From assembly GCA_024226315.1 (NCBI GenBank), contig JAAELT010000190.1:1-63297 (forward strand): 63,297 nucleotides of DNA, given 5' to 3'. Position numbers and translations under genes: made by a program. Shown piece by piece: positions 28,763 to 37,741 of the stretch. This stretch comes from a bacterium. GTDB lineage: Bacteria; Acidobacteriota; Thermoanaerobaculia; Multivoradales; J023. Every line of letters starts with the position of its first letter. Within the stretch, counting starts at the first letter, position 1. The notes under the pieces are model-generated. The model worked only from the letters and a program-made list of their open reading frames with translations, ran no database searches and had not been told where the DNA came from.

Positions 28763-31378
28763 ATGAGCGACGATCGCGACATACCGATCGAGAAGACCCA
28801 ACCGGTCGACATCGAGCACGAGATGCGCAAGAGCTATCTCGATTACGCCATGAGCGTGATCATTGGCCGCGCTCTGCCAGACGTGCGCGATGGTTTGAAG
28901 CCGGTCCATCGCCGGGTCCTCTATGGCATGTGGGAGAGCGGCAATCGAGCCGGCCGGGCGTACAAGAAATCCGCCCGCATCGTCGGTGACGTGATGGGTA
29001 AATACCACCCGCACGGGGACAGCGCGATTTACGACACGGTCGTGCGCCTGGCGCAGGACTTTTCGATGCGTTACCCGCTGGTCGACGGCCAGGGTAATTT
29101 CGGCTCGCTCGACGGCGACAGCGCGGCCGCCATGCGCTATACCGAGATCCGGCTGACCCGGCTCTCCGAAGAGATGCTGCGCGAGGACATCGACAAGGAG
29201 ACGGTCGACTGGCTGCCGAATTACGACGAGTCGGAGACAGAGCCGCAGGTTCTCCCCGCCCGCATCCCGAACCTGCTGGTCAACGGCTCCGCCGGCATCG
29301 CCGTCGGCATGGCGACCAACATTCCGCCGCACAACCTCACCGAGGTAATCGACGCCCTCGTCCTGATGATCGAGGACCCCGCCGTCCCCTACCCGCAACT
29401 ATTGGAAGTGCTGCCGGGGCCCGACTTCCCGACCGGTGGCTTCATCCACGGTGTCCAAGGGATCCAGGAGGCCTATTTCTCGGGCCGCGGAACCATTCAG
29501 GTCCGCGCCCGGGCGACGGTCGAAGACATGCCCAAGGATCGTCAACGTATTCTGGTGAGCGAGATCCCCTATCAGGTCAACAAGGCGAGGCTTGTCGAGC
29601 GCATCGCGGATCTGGTCCGTGAGAAGCGAGTCGAAGGGATCAGCGACATCCGTGACGAGTCGGACCGCAATGGCATCCGCATCGTTATCGAGCTGAAGCG
29701 GGGAGAGGTGGGTGAGGTCATCCTCAACACCCTCTACAAGCTGTCCCAGCTGCAGACGTCCTTCGGCATCAACATGTTGGCGATCGTCGACAACCAGCCT
29801 CAGGTCCTGGGCCTCAAACCGATCCTCGAACACTTCTTGAACCACCGCAAGACGGTGGTCATCCGCCGGGTACGTTTCGATCTGCGCAAGGCCGAGCACC
29901 GGGCCCACATCCTGGAAGGTCTGCTCAAGGCCCTCGATCACATCGACGAGATCATCACCACGATCCGGGCCAGCCAGACGCCGGACGAGGCTCGCGAATC
30001 GCTGATGAAGCAGTTCACCTTCACCGAGATTCAGGCCAAGGCGATCCTCGACATGCGCCTCCAACGCCTCACCGGACTCGAGCGCGAGAAGCTGGTGGAG
30101 GAGTACAGCGAGATCATGGCGCTGATCGAGCGGCTGCGCGCGATTCTGGGCTCGGACCAGATGCTTCTGGACGAGATCAAAGGGGAGCTGCTGGAAATCC
30201 GCGAGACCTACGGCGACGCCAGGCGCACGGAGATCATCCAGCACGCTCACGACATCTCCATCGAGGACATGATCGCTGATGAGGACATGGTAATCACCGT
30301 CACTCGGGCCGGCTACGTCAAGCGCTCGCCGCTGGCGATCTACCGTGAGCAGAGCCGCGGCGGCAAGGGCCGCAAGGGCATGGAGACCAAGGACGACGAT
30401 TTCGTCGAGCACCTCTACATCGCCTCGGCGCACAGCTACGTGCTGGTATTCACCGAAAGCGGACGGGTGCACTGGATCAAGGTGCACCGGATCCCGGAGC
30501 TCTCCCCGGCCTCGCGCGGCAAGGCGATCGTCAATCTGCTGGAGCTCGATTCCACGGAGAAGGTGGCGACCACGGTGGCGGTACGCGACTTCGAGGAGGG
30601 TTATCTGATCTTTGCTACCGAGAACGGAACGGTGAAGAAGACCGCGCTCGAGGCCTACTCGAATCCCCGCGTCGGCGGCATCATCGCCATCGTCGTCGAC
30701 GACGGCGACCGTCTGTTCGACGTGCGGCTGACCGACGGCGAGAGCGACGTGCTGCTAGCGACCGCCGGCGGCTACAGCATCCGGTTCCCGGAGACCACCG
30801 AGATCCGGGATGACGGCTCGAAGCTGGAAGGAGTCCGGGCGATGGGGCGTGTCGCCCGCGGCGTGCGCGGCGTCAACCTCGGAAGGCGGTCGGAGGATCG
30901 CGTCGTGTCGCTCGCGGTGCTGGATCAAGAGGGCGACCTGCTCACCTTTACCGCCGGCGGCTTCGGCAAGCGAACAAAGTTGGACGATTACCGGCGCCAG
31001 AGTCGTGGCGGCAAGGGAATACTCAACCTCGATCGCAAGCGCATCGACCAGACTGGGCCGGTGGTGGGCGTCAAACAGGTGCGTGACGGTCACAGCGCCA
31101 TGCTGATCACCGTGGGCGGCAAGCTGATCCGGATTCCCATCGACGACAGCATCAGGACCGTCGGACGCGCGTCCAAGGGCGTCAAGGTCATGAACCTCGG
31201 CGACGAGGATCGCCTTGTCGCGGTCGCCAAGATCGTCGAAGAAGAAGACGAGATCGAGGCCCGGATCGAGGATTCCGCCGGTGCCGAAGACGAGCCGGCC
31301 GAAGACATGGTGGCCGAGGGCGAGCCGGCCGATGGAGAGAGCGAGAGCGAGCCGCCCGAAGGCGAACCGATCAACTGA
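28763..31378 (+). CDS. gyrA: DNA gyrase subunit A
   Basis: Breakage-reunion subunit of gyrase (871 aa). The catalytic Tyr is in [12 protein letters not shown] (about residue 130). The quinolone-resistance region reads [17 protein letters not shown] with the Ser and Asp of the sensitive type. [13 protein letters not shown] and the beta-pinwheel C-terminal domain are present, with two GyrA-box-like QSRGGKG motifs (about residues 530 and 750). The last 45 residues form an acidic tail ([18 protein letters not shown]). The ATG lies 85 bp after gyrB. Intact gyrBA next to dnaN-recF is the usual origin arrangement. Confidence 0.97.
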   Translation: MSDDRDIPIEKTQPVDIEHEMRKSYLDYAMSVIIGRALPDVRDGLKPVHRRVLYGMWESGNRAGRAYKKSARIVGDVMGKYHPHGDSAIYDTVVRLAQDFSMRYPLVDGQGNFGSLDGDSAAAMRYTEIRLTRLSEEMLREDIDKETVDWLPNYDESETEPQVLPARIPNLLVNGSAGIAVGMATNIPPHNLTEVIDALVLMIEDPAVPYPQLLEVLPGPDFPTGGFIHGVQGIQEAYFSGRGTIQVRARATVEDMPKDRQRILVSEIPYQVNKARLVERIADLVREKRVEGISDIRDESDRNGIRIVIELKRGEVGEVILNTLYKLSQLQTSFGINMLAIVDNQPQVLGLKPILEHFLNHRKTVVIRRVRFDLRKAEHRAHILEGLLKALDHIDEIITTIRASQTPDEARESLMKQFTFTEIQAKAILDMRLQRLTGLEREKLVEEYSEIMALIERLRAILGSDQMLLDEIKGELLEIRETYGDARRTEIIQHAHDISIEDMIADEDMVITVTRAGYVKRSPLAIYREQSRGGKGRKGMETKDDDFVEHLYIASAHSYVLVFTESGRVHWIKVHRIPELSPASRGKAIVNLLELDSTEKVATTVAVRDFEEGYLIFATENGTVKKTALEAYSNPRVGGIIAIVVDDGDRLFDVRLTDGESDVLLATAGGYSIRFPETTEIRDDGSKLEGVRAMGRVARGVRGVNLGRRSEDRVVSLAVLDQEGDLLTFTAGGFGKRTKLDDYRRQSRGGKGILNLDRKRIDQTGPVVGVKQVRDGHSAMLITVGGKLIRIPIDDSIRTVGRASKGVKVMNLGDEDRLVAVAKIVEEEDEIEARIEDSAGAEDEPAEDMVAEGEPADGESESEPPEGEPIN

Positions 31379-31434
31379 CGAGTCGATCCCGGTTCTCGAA
31401 ACGGACAAGACCTCAGTCACAGGAGCGAACCCAG

Positions 31435-32091
31435 ATGCTGTTTTTTCTCGATACCGCGGACATTCAAGAGATCGAAACCGGGCTCGAGTGGGGCATGGTG
31501 GACGGGGTCACCACCAATCCCAGCCTAATCGCCAAACAGGGCAAGGCGTACTTGCCGACGGTGCTGGAAGTCGCGCGGCTGGTGCCGGGGCCGGTGAGTG
31601 GCGAGGTGTTGGCCACTGACTACGAGGGTATGCTCGATCAGGGCCGGCGGCTGGCCGCCCTGGCCGAGAACGTGGTCGTCAAGCTGCCGCTCGGGCCGGC
31701 GGGACTGCGCGCCGTGCGCACGCTCGCCGCGGAAGGCATCAAGTCCAACGTCACGCTGTGCTTCTCCGCCGCCCAGGCCCTCCTGGCCGGCAAGGCCGGC
31801 GCGGCATACATCTCGCCGTTCATCGGTCGCCTCGACGACGTCGGGCAGGACGGTATGCTGCTGATCGAGGAAGTCGTCGAGATCTACGAGCACTACGATT
31901 TCGAAACCCAGGTGCTGGTCGCGTCTGTTCGTCACCCCATGCATGTCGTGCAGTCCGCTCAGCTCGGCGCCGGCGTCGTGACGTTGCCTTTCGACGTGCT
32001 CCAGAAACTCTATCGGCATCCGCTCACCGACAACGGCCTGGAGCGCTTTCTCTCCGACTGGCGCAAAACCGGCAAGAGCTTCGACGACTGA
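31435..32091 (+). CDS. Transaldolase (small MipB/TalC type)
   Basis: A 218-aa class I aldolase of the short transaldolase / fructose-6-phosphate aldolase family, acting in the non-oxidative pentose phosphate pathway. Motifs: MLFFLDTADIQEIE, GVTTNPSLIAKQGK, the Schiff-base lysine in VVVKLPLGPAGLRA (about residue 83), SNVTLCFSAAQALLA and AGAAYISPFIGRLDD. Length and motifs fit transaldolase better than long Tal proteins; distinguishing transaldolase from F6P aldolase needs biochemical data. It lies 56 bp after gyrA. Confidence 0.9.
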   Translation: MLFFLDTADIQEIETGLEWGMVDGVTTNPSLIAKQGKAYLPTVLEVARLVPGPVSGEVLATDYEGMLDQGRRLAALAENVVVKLPLGPAGLRAVRTLAAEGIKSNVTLCFSAAQALLAGKAGAAYISPFIGRLDDVGQDGMLLIEEVVEIYEHYDFETQVLVASVRHPMHVVQSAQLGAGVVTLPFDVLQKLYRHPLTDNGLERFLSDWRKTGKSFDD

Positions 32092-32111
32092 GATTCTGAC
32101 CGAGACTCTGC

Positions 32112-32705
32112 TTGCCGACTGAACCGCCGATCGAACCGTCCGAGGATGCAGCGGACCAGGCCGACCTCTTTCGCCTGGCCTGGGGCTTCTACCTCGCCCT
32201 GGCCATTGCCGGAGTGCTCTGGATCGGCTGGAGCCATCGCGCCGTGCCGCTGGCGCTCTTCGTCGATGTCGGGAGCTGGTGGGTCGACGCTGTCCTCGGC
32301 CTCTCCGCGGGTCTCTTGCTGGTTGGAATCTGGGATGTGGCGAGGCGGTTCTTTCCTGCCATGCGCGAGCTCGAGACGTTGCTGGCGGGGCACATCGGCG
32401 TTCTCGACCAGAGTCAAGTCCTGGCCCTCGCTCTAATCTCGGGGTTCGCCGAGGAGCTCTTCTTTCGCGGCGCGGTCCAGACCAGCTGGGGATTCGGCTG
32501 GGCGACCGTGCTCTTCACCATCGTGCACTTCGGGCCTGGCCCCGTCTACCGCTGGTGGACGCTGTTCGCCTTCGTCGCGGCGCTGGCCTTCGGCGGTCTG
32601 GTGCTCTACCGCGGCAACATCCTGTCCGCGGTCCTGGCGCACGTGGTAGTCAACGCCATCAACCTGCGCCGGCTGTCGTCCCTGGCTCCCGCCGAAGCAG
32701 AGTGA
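32112..32705 (+). CDS. CPBP family intramembrane metalloprotease
   Basis: A 197-aa multi-pass membrane protein of the CAAX/CPBP (Abi) family. Motif 1 is EELFFRGAVQ (the EExxxR) at about residues 115-124, motif 2 is FTIVHFG at about 136-142, and motif 3 is LAHVVVNAINL near 178-188. About five hydrophobic helices surround them. The start is TTG with no clear ribosome site, so the exact N-terminus is uncertain. The family includes prenyl-protein proteases and anti-bacteriocin immunity proteins; its role here is unknown. Confidence 0.82.
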   Translation: MPTEPPIEPSEDAADQADLFRLAWGFYLALAIAGVLWIGWSHRAVPLALFVDVGSWWVDAVLGLSAGLLLVGIWDVARRFFPAMRELETLLAGHIGVLDQSQVLALALISGFAEELFFRGAVQTSWGFGWATVLFTIVHFGPGPVYRWWTLFAFVAALAFGGLVLYRGNILSAVLAHVVVNAINLRRLSSLAPAEAE

Positions 32706-32710
32706 TTTGC

Positions 32711-32716
32711 TACAAT
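32711..32716 (+). promoter_or_regulatory. Candidate -10 element
   Basis: TACAAT, 35 bp upstream of the M20 peptidase ATG. It resembles other T-A-n-n-A/C-T hexamers before genes in the window. No clear -35. Confidence 0.3.
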
Positions 32717-32751
32717 CTGCCCTCATTCGAGCGAGCGGAGGAAAGAAGCGA

Positions 32752-34146
32752 ATGTCGACGACGAGTCAAGACGTCCTGGACCGGGTCGAGAGAGAGCGAC
32801 AGGATTATCTGGAAGAGCTCGAGGAGTACCTGCGTATCCCCTCGATCTCGACGGATCCGGCTTTCAAAGACGATGTGCTGCGGTGCGCCGGCTTCGTCGT
32901 CGACCTGATGAAGGACGCGGGCCTGGAAGCGCGACTGATCGACAGCGCCCACGGCGGCTACCCGCTGGTCTACGGCGAGTGGTCCGGGGCTCCCGGCAAA
33001 CCCACGATTCTGTTCTATGGCCACTACGACGTGCAGCCGGCCGATCCGATCGAATTGTGGGAACATCCGCCGTTCGAGCCTGCCGTGGTCGGCGACCGGA
33101 TCTACGCCCGCGGCGCTACCGACGACAAAGGGCAGTCGTTCGCGCACCTGAAGGCGGTCGCGGCGATGCTCGCGGAGCGCGGCTCGTTGCCGATCAATGT
33201 CAAGTTCATCATCGAAGGTGAAGAAGAGAGCGGTGGCGAGACCATCGATCACTTCGTCTCCGAAGACGCTGGAGAGTTGCTGGCCTGCGACGCGGTCTTC
33301 ATCTCGGACTCGGCGATGTACGCCCCGGGCCAGCCGTCGCTGATCTACGGACTCAAGGGCCTGGCCTACATGGAGATCAAGGTCACGGGACCGAATCGCG
33401 ATCTGCATTCCGGAAGCTTCGGCGGCGCGGTGACCAACCCGCTCAACGCCCTGGCTCAGATCGTCGGTCAGCTCCGCGATGCGAAGACCGGGCGGATTCT
33501 AATCCCCGGCTTCTATGACGACGTCCTGGAGATCGAGGACTGGGAGCGTTCGGAGTTCGCGGCGTTCGACTTCGACGAAGAGGCGTACCGCGGGGAACTG
33601 GGTGTCCCGGAGCTGTTCGGCGAGGAGGGCTACACGACTCTCGAGCGGACTTGGGTTCGCCCGACCTGCGACGTCAACGGCATCTTCGGCGGCTACGCGG
33701 GCCATGGAGCCAAGACCGTGCTACCTGCCTGGGGCGGAGCCAAGGTCTCGATGAGGTTGGTGCCAGACCAGGATCTCGAGAAGATCGAGCGCCTCTTCAC
33801 CGAATACGTGCAATCGATCGCGCCCCAGGGCGTCGAGGTCGAGGTCACCTCCCACCACGGAGGGCAGCCGGTCCTGCTGGCCACCGAGGGTCCGGTGGTC
33901 GACGCGGCCATGGCGGCGATGGAAGACATCTGGCAGCGGCCCGTACGGGTACGCGAGGGCGGCTCGATCCCGATCGTCTCCACCTTCTCCTCGGTGCTCG
34001 GGGTGCCGATCCTCCTGCTCGGCTTCGGCCTCTCCGACGATTGTCTGCATTCGCCCAACGAAAAGCTCGACCTGGGTAATTTCTATGGCGGTATCCGCGC
34101 GGTCGTTCGCCTGCTCGATCGACTGGCCACGACGCAGGTCTCCTGA
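32752..34146 (+). CDS. M20 family metallopeptidase (dipeptidase-like)
   Basis: A 464-aa zinc-dependent dipeptidase of family M20. Metal-ligand motifs are GHYDVQPADP (about residues 88-97), ARGATDDKGQSFAHLKA (second metal Asp), EGEEESGGETI (catalytic Glu plus ligand), FISDSAMYAPGQPS and the C-terminal His in DCLHSPNEKLDLGNF. A lid/dimerisation domain sits in the middle. The start is at the ATG with GGAGGAAAG about 7 nt upstream; the longer frame starting at 32707 has no such signal. Probably cytosolic; no signal peptide is seen. Confidence 0.92.
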   Translation: MSTTSQDVLDRVERERQDYLEELEEYLRIPSISTDPAFKDDVLRCAGFVVDLMKDAGLEARLIDSAHGGYPLVYGEWSGAPGKPTILFYGHYDVQPADPIELWEHPPFEPAVVGDRIYARGATDDKGQSFAHLKAVAAMLAERGSLPINVKFIIEGEEESGGETIDHFVSEDAGELLACDAVFISDSAMYAPGQPSLIYGLKGLAYMEIKVTGPNRDLHSGSFGGAVTNPLNALAQIVGQLRDAKTGRILIPGFYDDVLEIEDWERSEFAAFDFDEEAYRGELGVPELFGEEGYTTLERTWVRPTCDVNGIFGGYAGHGAKTVLPAWGGAKVSMRLVPDQDLEKIERLFTEYVQSIAPQGVEVEVTSHHGGQPVLLATEGPVVDAAMAAMEDIWQRPVRVREGGSIPIVSTFSSVLGVPILLLGFGLSDDCLHSPNEKLDLGNFYGGIRAVVRLLDRLATTQVS

Positions 34147-34164
34147 CCGCCGCCCGGGCTGGAA

Positions 34165-35211
34165 GTGAACGCCCCACGGCTCCGAGCGCTCGTCCTCACC
34201 GCGGGCTTCGGTCTTCGCCTGCGGCCTCTGACTCACTTCCTGCCCAAGGCCCTGCTGCCGGTGTGCGGTGAAGCCGTGGCCGGCCATACCCTGAAAGGGT
34301 TGGCGCGGGCGGGCGTCCGCTCCGCTGCACTCAACCTTCATCATCTGGCCGACGACATCGAAGACCACTTCGGGCCGGAGGCTCACGGCCTGCCGATCAC
34401 CTACTCGCGGGAGGAGGAGATCCAGGGCACCCTCGGCGCGCTCCATCCGCTGCGGGATCACCTCGCCGATGCCGATCTCGTCCTCCTGGCCAATGGCGAT
34501 TCGATGTGCGATTGGCCATGGAAGAGCATGATCAAGAAGCACCTGCGAGCGGGTGCCGAAGCGACTCTGCTGCTGCACCGCAAACCCCCGGATCGGGTGC
34601 TGGGTGGTCCCGTGGGTGTCGACGCCGCCGGCGACGTCGTGCGTTTGCGCGACAGCGAGCCGACGGGTGAGATCGCCAAACAGCACATCTTTGCTGGCGC
34701 CCATGTGCTCTCGGCCAGCCTCCTGGAACGTGTCGAGCAAGGTCCGGCCGACATCATCGCCGGCCTCTACATCCCCCTGCTCGAAGAAGGCAAGAGGATC
34801 CACACGGTCGTCACCAGACGCAGGTGGCACGATATCGGTACGCCGCGGCGGTACCTGGAAGCGAATCTGGATTGGGCCCGTGCCGACCGCAGGCTCCCTG
34901 GGTTGAAATCGCGCGGCGTGGTCTCGCCCTCCGCCGAGGTCGACGACGCGGCGAGCGTCCATCGCGCGATCATCGAAGCAGATGCCGCCGTTCGCGGTGA
35001 CGCGCGCATCGAGAGATCCGTGCTGCTCCGGGGTGCCCGGGTCGGTGCCGGCAGCACCGTGCGAGACAGCCTCATCGGCCCGGGCGTCGAGCTCCCCGCA
35101 TCGGCCCATCTCGATCGACGGATGGTGACCCGGATCAAGAGCGGAATCCAGCCGGGCGAGCGGGACTCGGTCATGGGTGATCTGGTCTACACGCCGCTCG
35201 ACGGCGGATGA
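34165..35211 (+). CDS. Sugar nucleotidyltransferase (NTP transferase, LbH repeats)
   Basis: A 348-aa NTP_transferase-family enzyme similar to mannose-1-phosphate guanylyltransferases and MurNAc-1-phosphate uridylyltransferase. The signature ALVLTAGFGLRLRPLTHFLPKALLPV opens the protein (GTG start). A metal-binding Asp lies in LLANGDSMCDWPW, WHDIGTPRRYLEANLDW is conserved, and the C-terminal third has left-handed beta-helix hexapeptide repeats (SVHRAIIEADAAVRGDARIE). The sugar substrate cannot be assigned. It follows the M20 gene by 18 bp. Confidence 0.85.
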   Translation: MNAPRLRALVLTAGFGLRLRPLTHFLPKALLPVCGEAVAGHTLKGLARAGVRSAALNLHHLADDIEDHFGPEAHGLPITYSREEEIQGTLGALHPLRDHLADADLVLLANGDSMCDWPWKSMIKKHLRAGAEATLLLHRKPPDRVLGGPVGVDAAGDVVRLRDSEPTGEIAKQHIFAGAHVLSASLLERVEQGPADIIAGLYIPLLEEGKRIHTVVTRRRWHDIGTPRRYLEANLDWARADRRLPGLKSRGVVSPSAEVDDAASVHRAIIEADAAVRGDARIERSVLLRGARVGAGSTVRDSLIGPGVELPASAHLDRRMVTRIKSGIQPGERDSVMGDLVYTPLDGG

Positions 35212-35242
35212 AGTCCGAAAGACGACCGAGCGGCAACCGTGC

Positions 35243-35270
35243 TTGTGCGCACGCTTGCTTGTGCGATACT
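35243..35270 (+). promoter_or_regulatory. Candidate promoter for the TPR/kinase gene pair
   Basis: TTGTGC (35243-35248), 16-bp spacer, GATACT (35265-35270), resembling a sigma-70-type promoter. It lies in the 231-bp gap before a TPR gene whose ATG is at 35443, giving a leader of about 165 nt. It is embedded in a GCTTGTGCG direct repeat. Confidence 0.35.
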
Positions 35271-35442
35271 TGTCAACGAATCGAGAAGATCGATGGCAGC
35301 GTTGGCGCCGCGCCGCGCCCGCCTGGTGTCCGGCGAGCAGGAATACTGCCGTGCTGCCTCAGCGTTCTATAAGACGAGGCCGGGATGGTCTGTGTCGAGA
35401 ATCCCGGCGACCTGTAGCGCCCTACAAGGAGGCACGAACGAG

Positions 35443-36723
35443 ATGAAACGAGGAATACGAGCTCACTTTCTCATGACGCTGGCCCTGTTCCTGGTCGTCA
35501 GCGGCATCGCCGAAGCCCAGGCCTACGGCCGCGTGACTGTCGTTGTCACGAGCGACAAGGGAGCGCCTCTGCCGGGCGTCAATATCGTGGTCACCTGCGA
35601 CGAGCTGAACAAGTTCCGCGAGGAAGCCAAGACCAACAAGAAAGGCAGAGCGACCGTCAGCTTCACCGACGCCACCAAGACCTACGACTTCAACTTCGAG
35701 TACGAGGACTACCAGCCCGCCAGCATGCCGATCAAGCCGACGATCCGGGGAACCACCCTGCGCGAGGTGGTCCTGACCGAAGGACAGGTGGTGACCACCA
35801 AGGGGGAGGGCGGTAGCGAGAGTCGCATCAGGTATTCGCCCGCCGAGCGGGTCTTCAACGAAGGCGTCGAGTTGCTGAAGGTGAGCGACATGGCGGGCGC
35901 CAAGGGCAAGTTCCTCGAGGCGGTGGAAAAGAACGCCGAAATGGCGGCGGCTCACTCCGCGCTCGCCGGCGTATACCTGGAGGAGAAGGACTACCAGGCA
36001 GCTCTGACGTCAGCCAACCGGCTGCTGGAGATCGAGCCAGCCAACAGTCGGGGCTTTCGCATGGCCTACGAGGCCCACAAGGGCCTGGGCAACCAGGCGG
36101 AGGCGGACGAAGCGCTGATGAAGCTCAAGGAATCCGCCAAGGGCGACTCCGACACGATCGCGATGATCTACAACGAGGGCGTGCAGGCGGTCAAACTGGG
36201 AGACTACACCAGCGCCAAGGCGAGGTTCGAAGAGGCGCTCGAGCTCGACCCGAACCTGACCGCGGCACTCGGCGCGCTCGCCGTCATCCACTTCCAGGCC
36301 AGCGAGTGGCAGCAGGCGGCGGAGTACGCCGAGAAGCACCTCGCTCTCGATCCCGCCGAGATGCAGAGCAAGCGCTCGCTCCGGATCCGTTGGGACTCCT
36401 ACCGGGAGCTCGGTGACGAGGAGAAGAGCAAGACGGCGTTCGACGCTCTGGCGGCAGCGGACCCCCAGGTGCTCGCGGTAGAGCTGTACAACAAGGGCAC
36501 CGGGCTTTTCCAAGAAGGTGACACGGCCGGCGCCATCGCACAGTTCGAGAAGGTGCTGGAGATCGATCCGGAATACGCCAAGGCCCACTACCACCTGGGT
36601 GTCGGCCACGTGGGCACGGGCAATACCGATGCCGCCAAACAGCATCTGCAGAAGTTCATCGAGATGGCTCCCGACGATCCGGACGCGGCGACCGCCAAAG
36701 ATATGCTCGGCTATCTGAACTGA
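35443..36723 (+). CDS. Exported protein with carboxypeptidase-regulatory-like domain and TPR repeats
   Basis: A 426-aa secreted protein. A signal peptide (MKRGIRAHFLMTLALFLVVS...AEAQA) is followed by a carboxypeptidase-regulatory-like beta-sandwich (about residues 25-125: RVTVVVTSDKGAPLPGVNIV) and at least five TPR units (about 140-426, e.g. AKGKFLEAVEKNAEMAAAHS, AKARFEEALELDPNLTAALG, AIAQFEKVLEIDPEYAKAHY). The start is set at the ATG with AAGGAGG about 10 nt upstream; upstream codons in the longer frame lack a signal sequence. It is followed 10 bp later by the kinase-like gene, suggesting an operon. Confidence 0.85.
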   Translation: MKRGIRAHFLMTLALFLVVSGIAEAQAYGRVTVVVTSDKGAPLPGVNIVVTCDELNKFREEAKTNKKGRATVSFTDATKTYDFNFEYEDYQPASMPIKPTIRGTTLREVVLTEGQVVTTKGEGGSESRIRYSPAERVFNEGVELLKVSDMAGAKGKFLEAVEKNAEMAAAHSALAGVYLEEKDYQAALTSANRLLEIEPANSRGFRMAYEAHKGLGNQAEADEALMKLKESAKGDSDTIAMIYNEGVQAVKLGDYTSAKARFEEALELDPNLTAALGALAVIHFQASEWQQAAEYAEKHLALDPAEMQSKRSLRIRWDSYRELGDEEKSKTAFDALAAADPQVLAVELYNKGTGLFQEGDTAGAIAQFEKVLEIDPEYAKAHYHLGVGHVGTGNTDAAKQHLQKFIEMAPDDPDAATAKDMLGYLN

Positions 36724-36733
36724 GCGGTTGCGG

Positions 36734-37711
36734 ATGCAGAAGCGGCCGCTCGCCCGCGTTTTTCTGGCCGCGCTCTTCCTGCCGGCGCTGTTTCTGCCGG
36801 CGGCAGACGTCGCCGCCGCCGGTCAGGAAACGGCGCCGAACAGCGAGAGACACTGGCTTGGATCCGATGGCCAGCCCCTGCCCTTCGAGACCGAAGAGCA
36901 GGTGCTGGACTTCCTGCGTGAGGCACGGGCCGTCTCCCAGAAGGAGCTGACTTCCGGGTCCAACCGGCCGCTCAAGGTGCTGCTCGAGCACGACGGCGTG
37001 CAAGCGAACGCGATCTTCCGGATCGTCGACGTCAAGCGCAAGAGAGCCAAGCTCGACGGCAAGCTGGTCGTGGACTTCCACGACAGCTACGTCTACGAAT
37101 GCGCCGCCTACGAAGTGAGTCGGCTGCTGGGCATCGACAACGTGCCGCCGTGCGTGAACCGCAGAGTCCAGCTGACCGAAGGCACCATGCAGCTGTGGGT
37201 CGAGGGCGCCAGGACCGAGAAAGATCGCAGAGACGCCGGCGAGAGCCCGCCGCAACCGCTCCAGTGGCTGCGCCAGAAGCAGACCATGATCCTATTCGAC
37301 GCCCTGATCTCGAACTTCGATCGCAACCAGGGAAACATGCTCATCGACCCGCAGTGGGGGCTGTGGTTCATCGACCACACGCGGTCGTTCAAGAAGTCCG
37401 CCGCGGTGGACAGCCGCCTGGAGAGGATCATCTGGTGTGAACGCGGCGTCTGGGAAAAGCTCCAGGCGCTCGAGAAGAAGCAGCTGTCACAGCAGCTGCG
37501 TTCGAGAGTCTCACCGGTGCGCGTCAACCTGATGCTCAAGAGGCGCGACAAACTGGTCGCCCATCTTCGGGACCGGATCGGGGAGATGGGCGAAGGCGCG
37601 GTGCTCTTCGATGCTTCTCAGCCGGCGGATAGCGCGCTGGCCGGGATGTCGGAGCTGGCACTCGACGACGAGATGCCCGAGACCAGCTCGATGCTGGAAG
37701 ACCCGCGATAG
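36734..37711 (+). CDS. Secreted kinase-like protein (PI3/4-kinase or HipA-like fold)
   Basis: A 325-aa protein with an N-terminal signal peptide (about 1-26) and a domain with kinase-like motifs. FDALISNFDRNQGNMLIDPQ looks like a catalytic loop (Asp with Arg-Asn and downstream Asn), and LWFIDHTRSF carries a putative metal-binding Asp, as in PI3/4-kinase, HipA and FAM20-related folds. YECAAYEVSRLLGIDNVPPCVNRRV and GTMQLWVEGA match uncharacterised bacterial homologues I recall. The conserved Lys expected in the N-lobe is not obvious (AIFR). Its substrate is unknown. ATG at 36734 is preferred over TTG at 36728. Confidence 0.65.
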   Translation: MQKRPLARVFLAALFLPALFLPAADVAAAGQETAPNSERHWLGSDGQPLPFETEEQVLDFLREARAVSQKELTSGSNRPLKVLLEHDGVQANAIFRIVDVKRKRAKLDGKLVVDFHDSYVYECAAYEVSRLLGIDNVPPCVNRRVQLTEGTMQLWVEGARTEKDRRDAGESPPQPLQWLRQKQTMILFDALISNFDRNQGNMLIDPQWGLWFIDHTRSFKKSAAVDSRLERIIWCERGVWEKLQALEKKQLSQQLRSRVSPVRVNLMLKRRDKLVAHLRDRIGEMGEGAVLFDASQPADSALAGMSELALDDEMPETSSMLEDPR

Positions 37712-37741
37712 CAGGCCGACCCGGACGGCCTCCTCCAGGAC

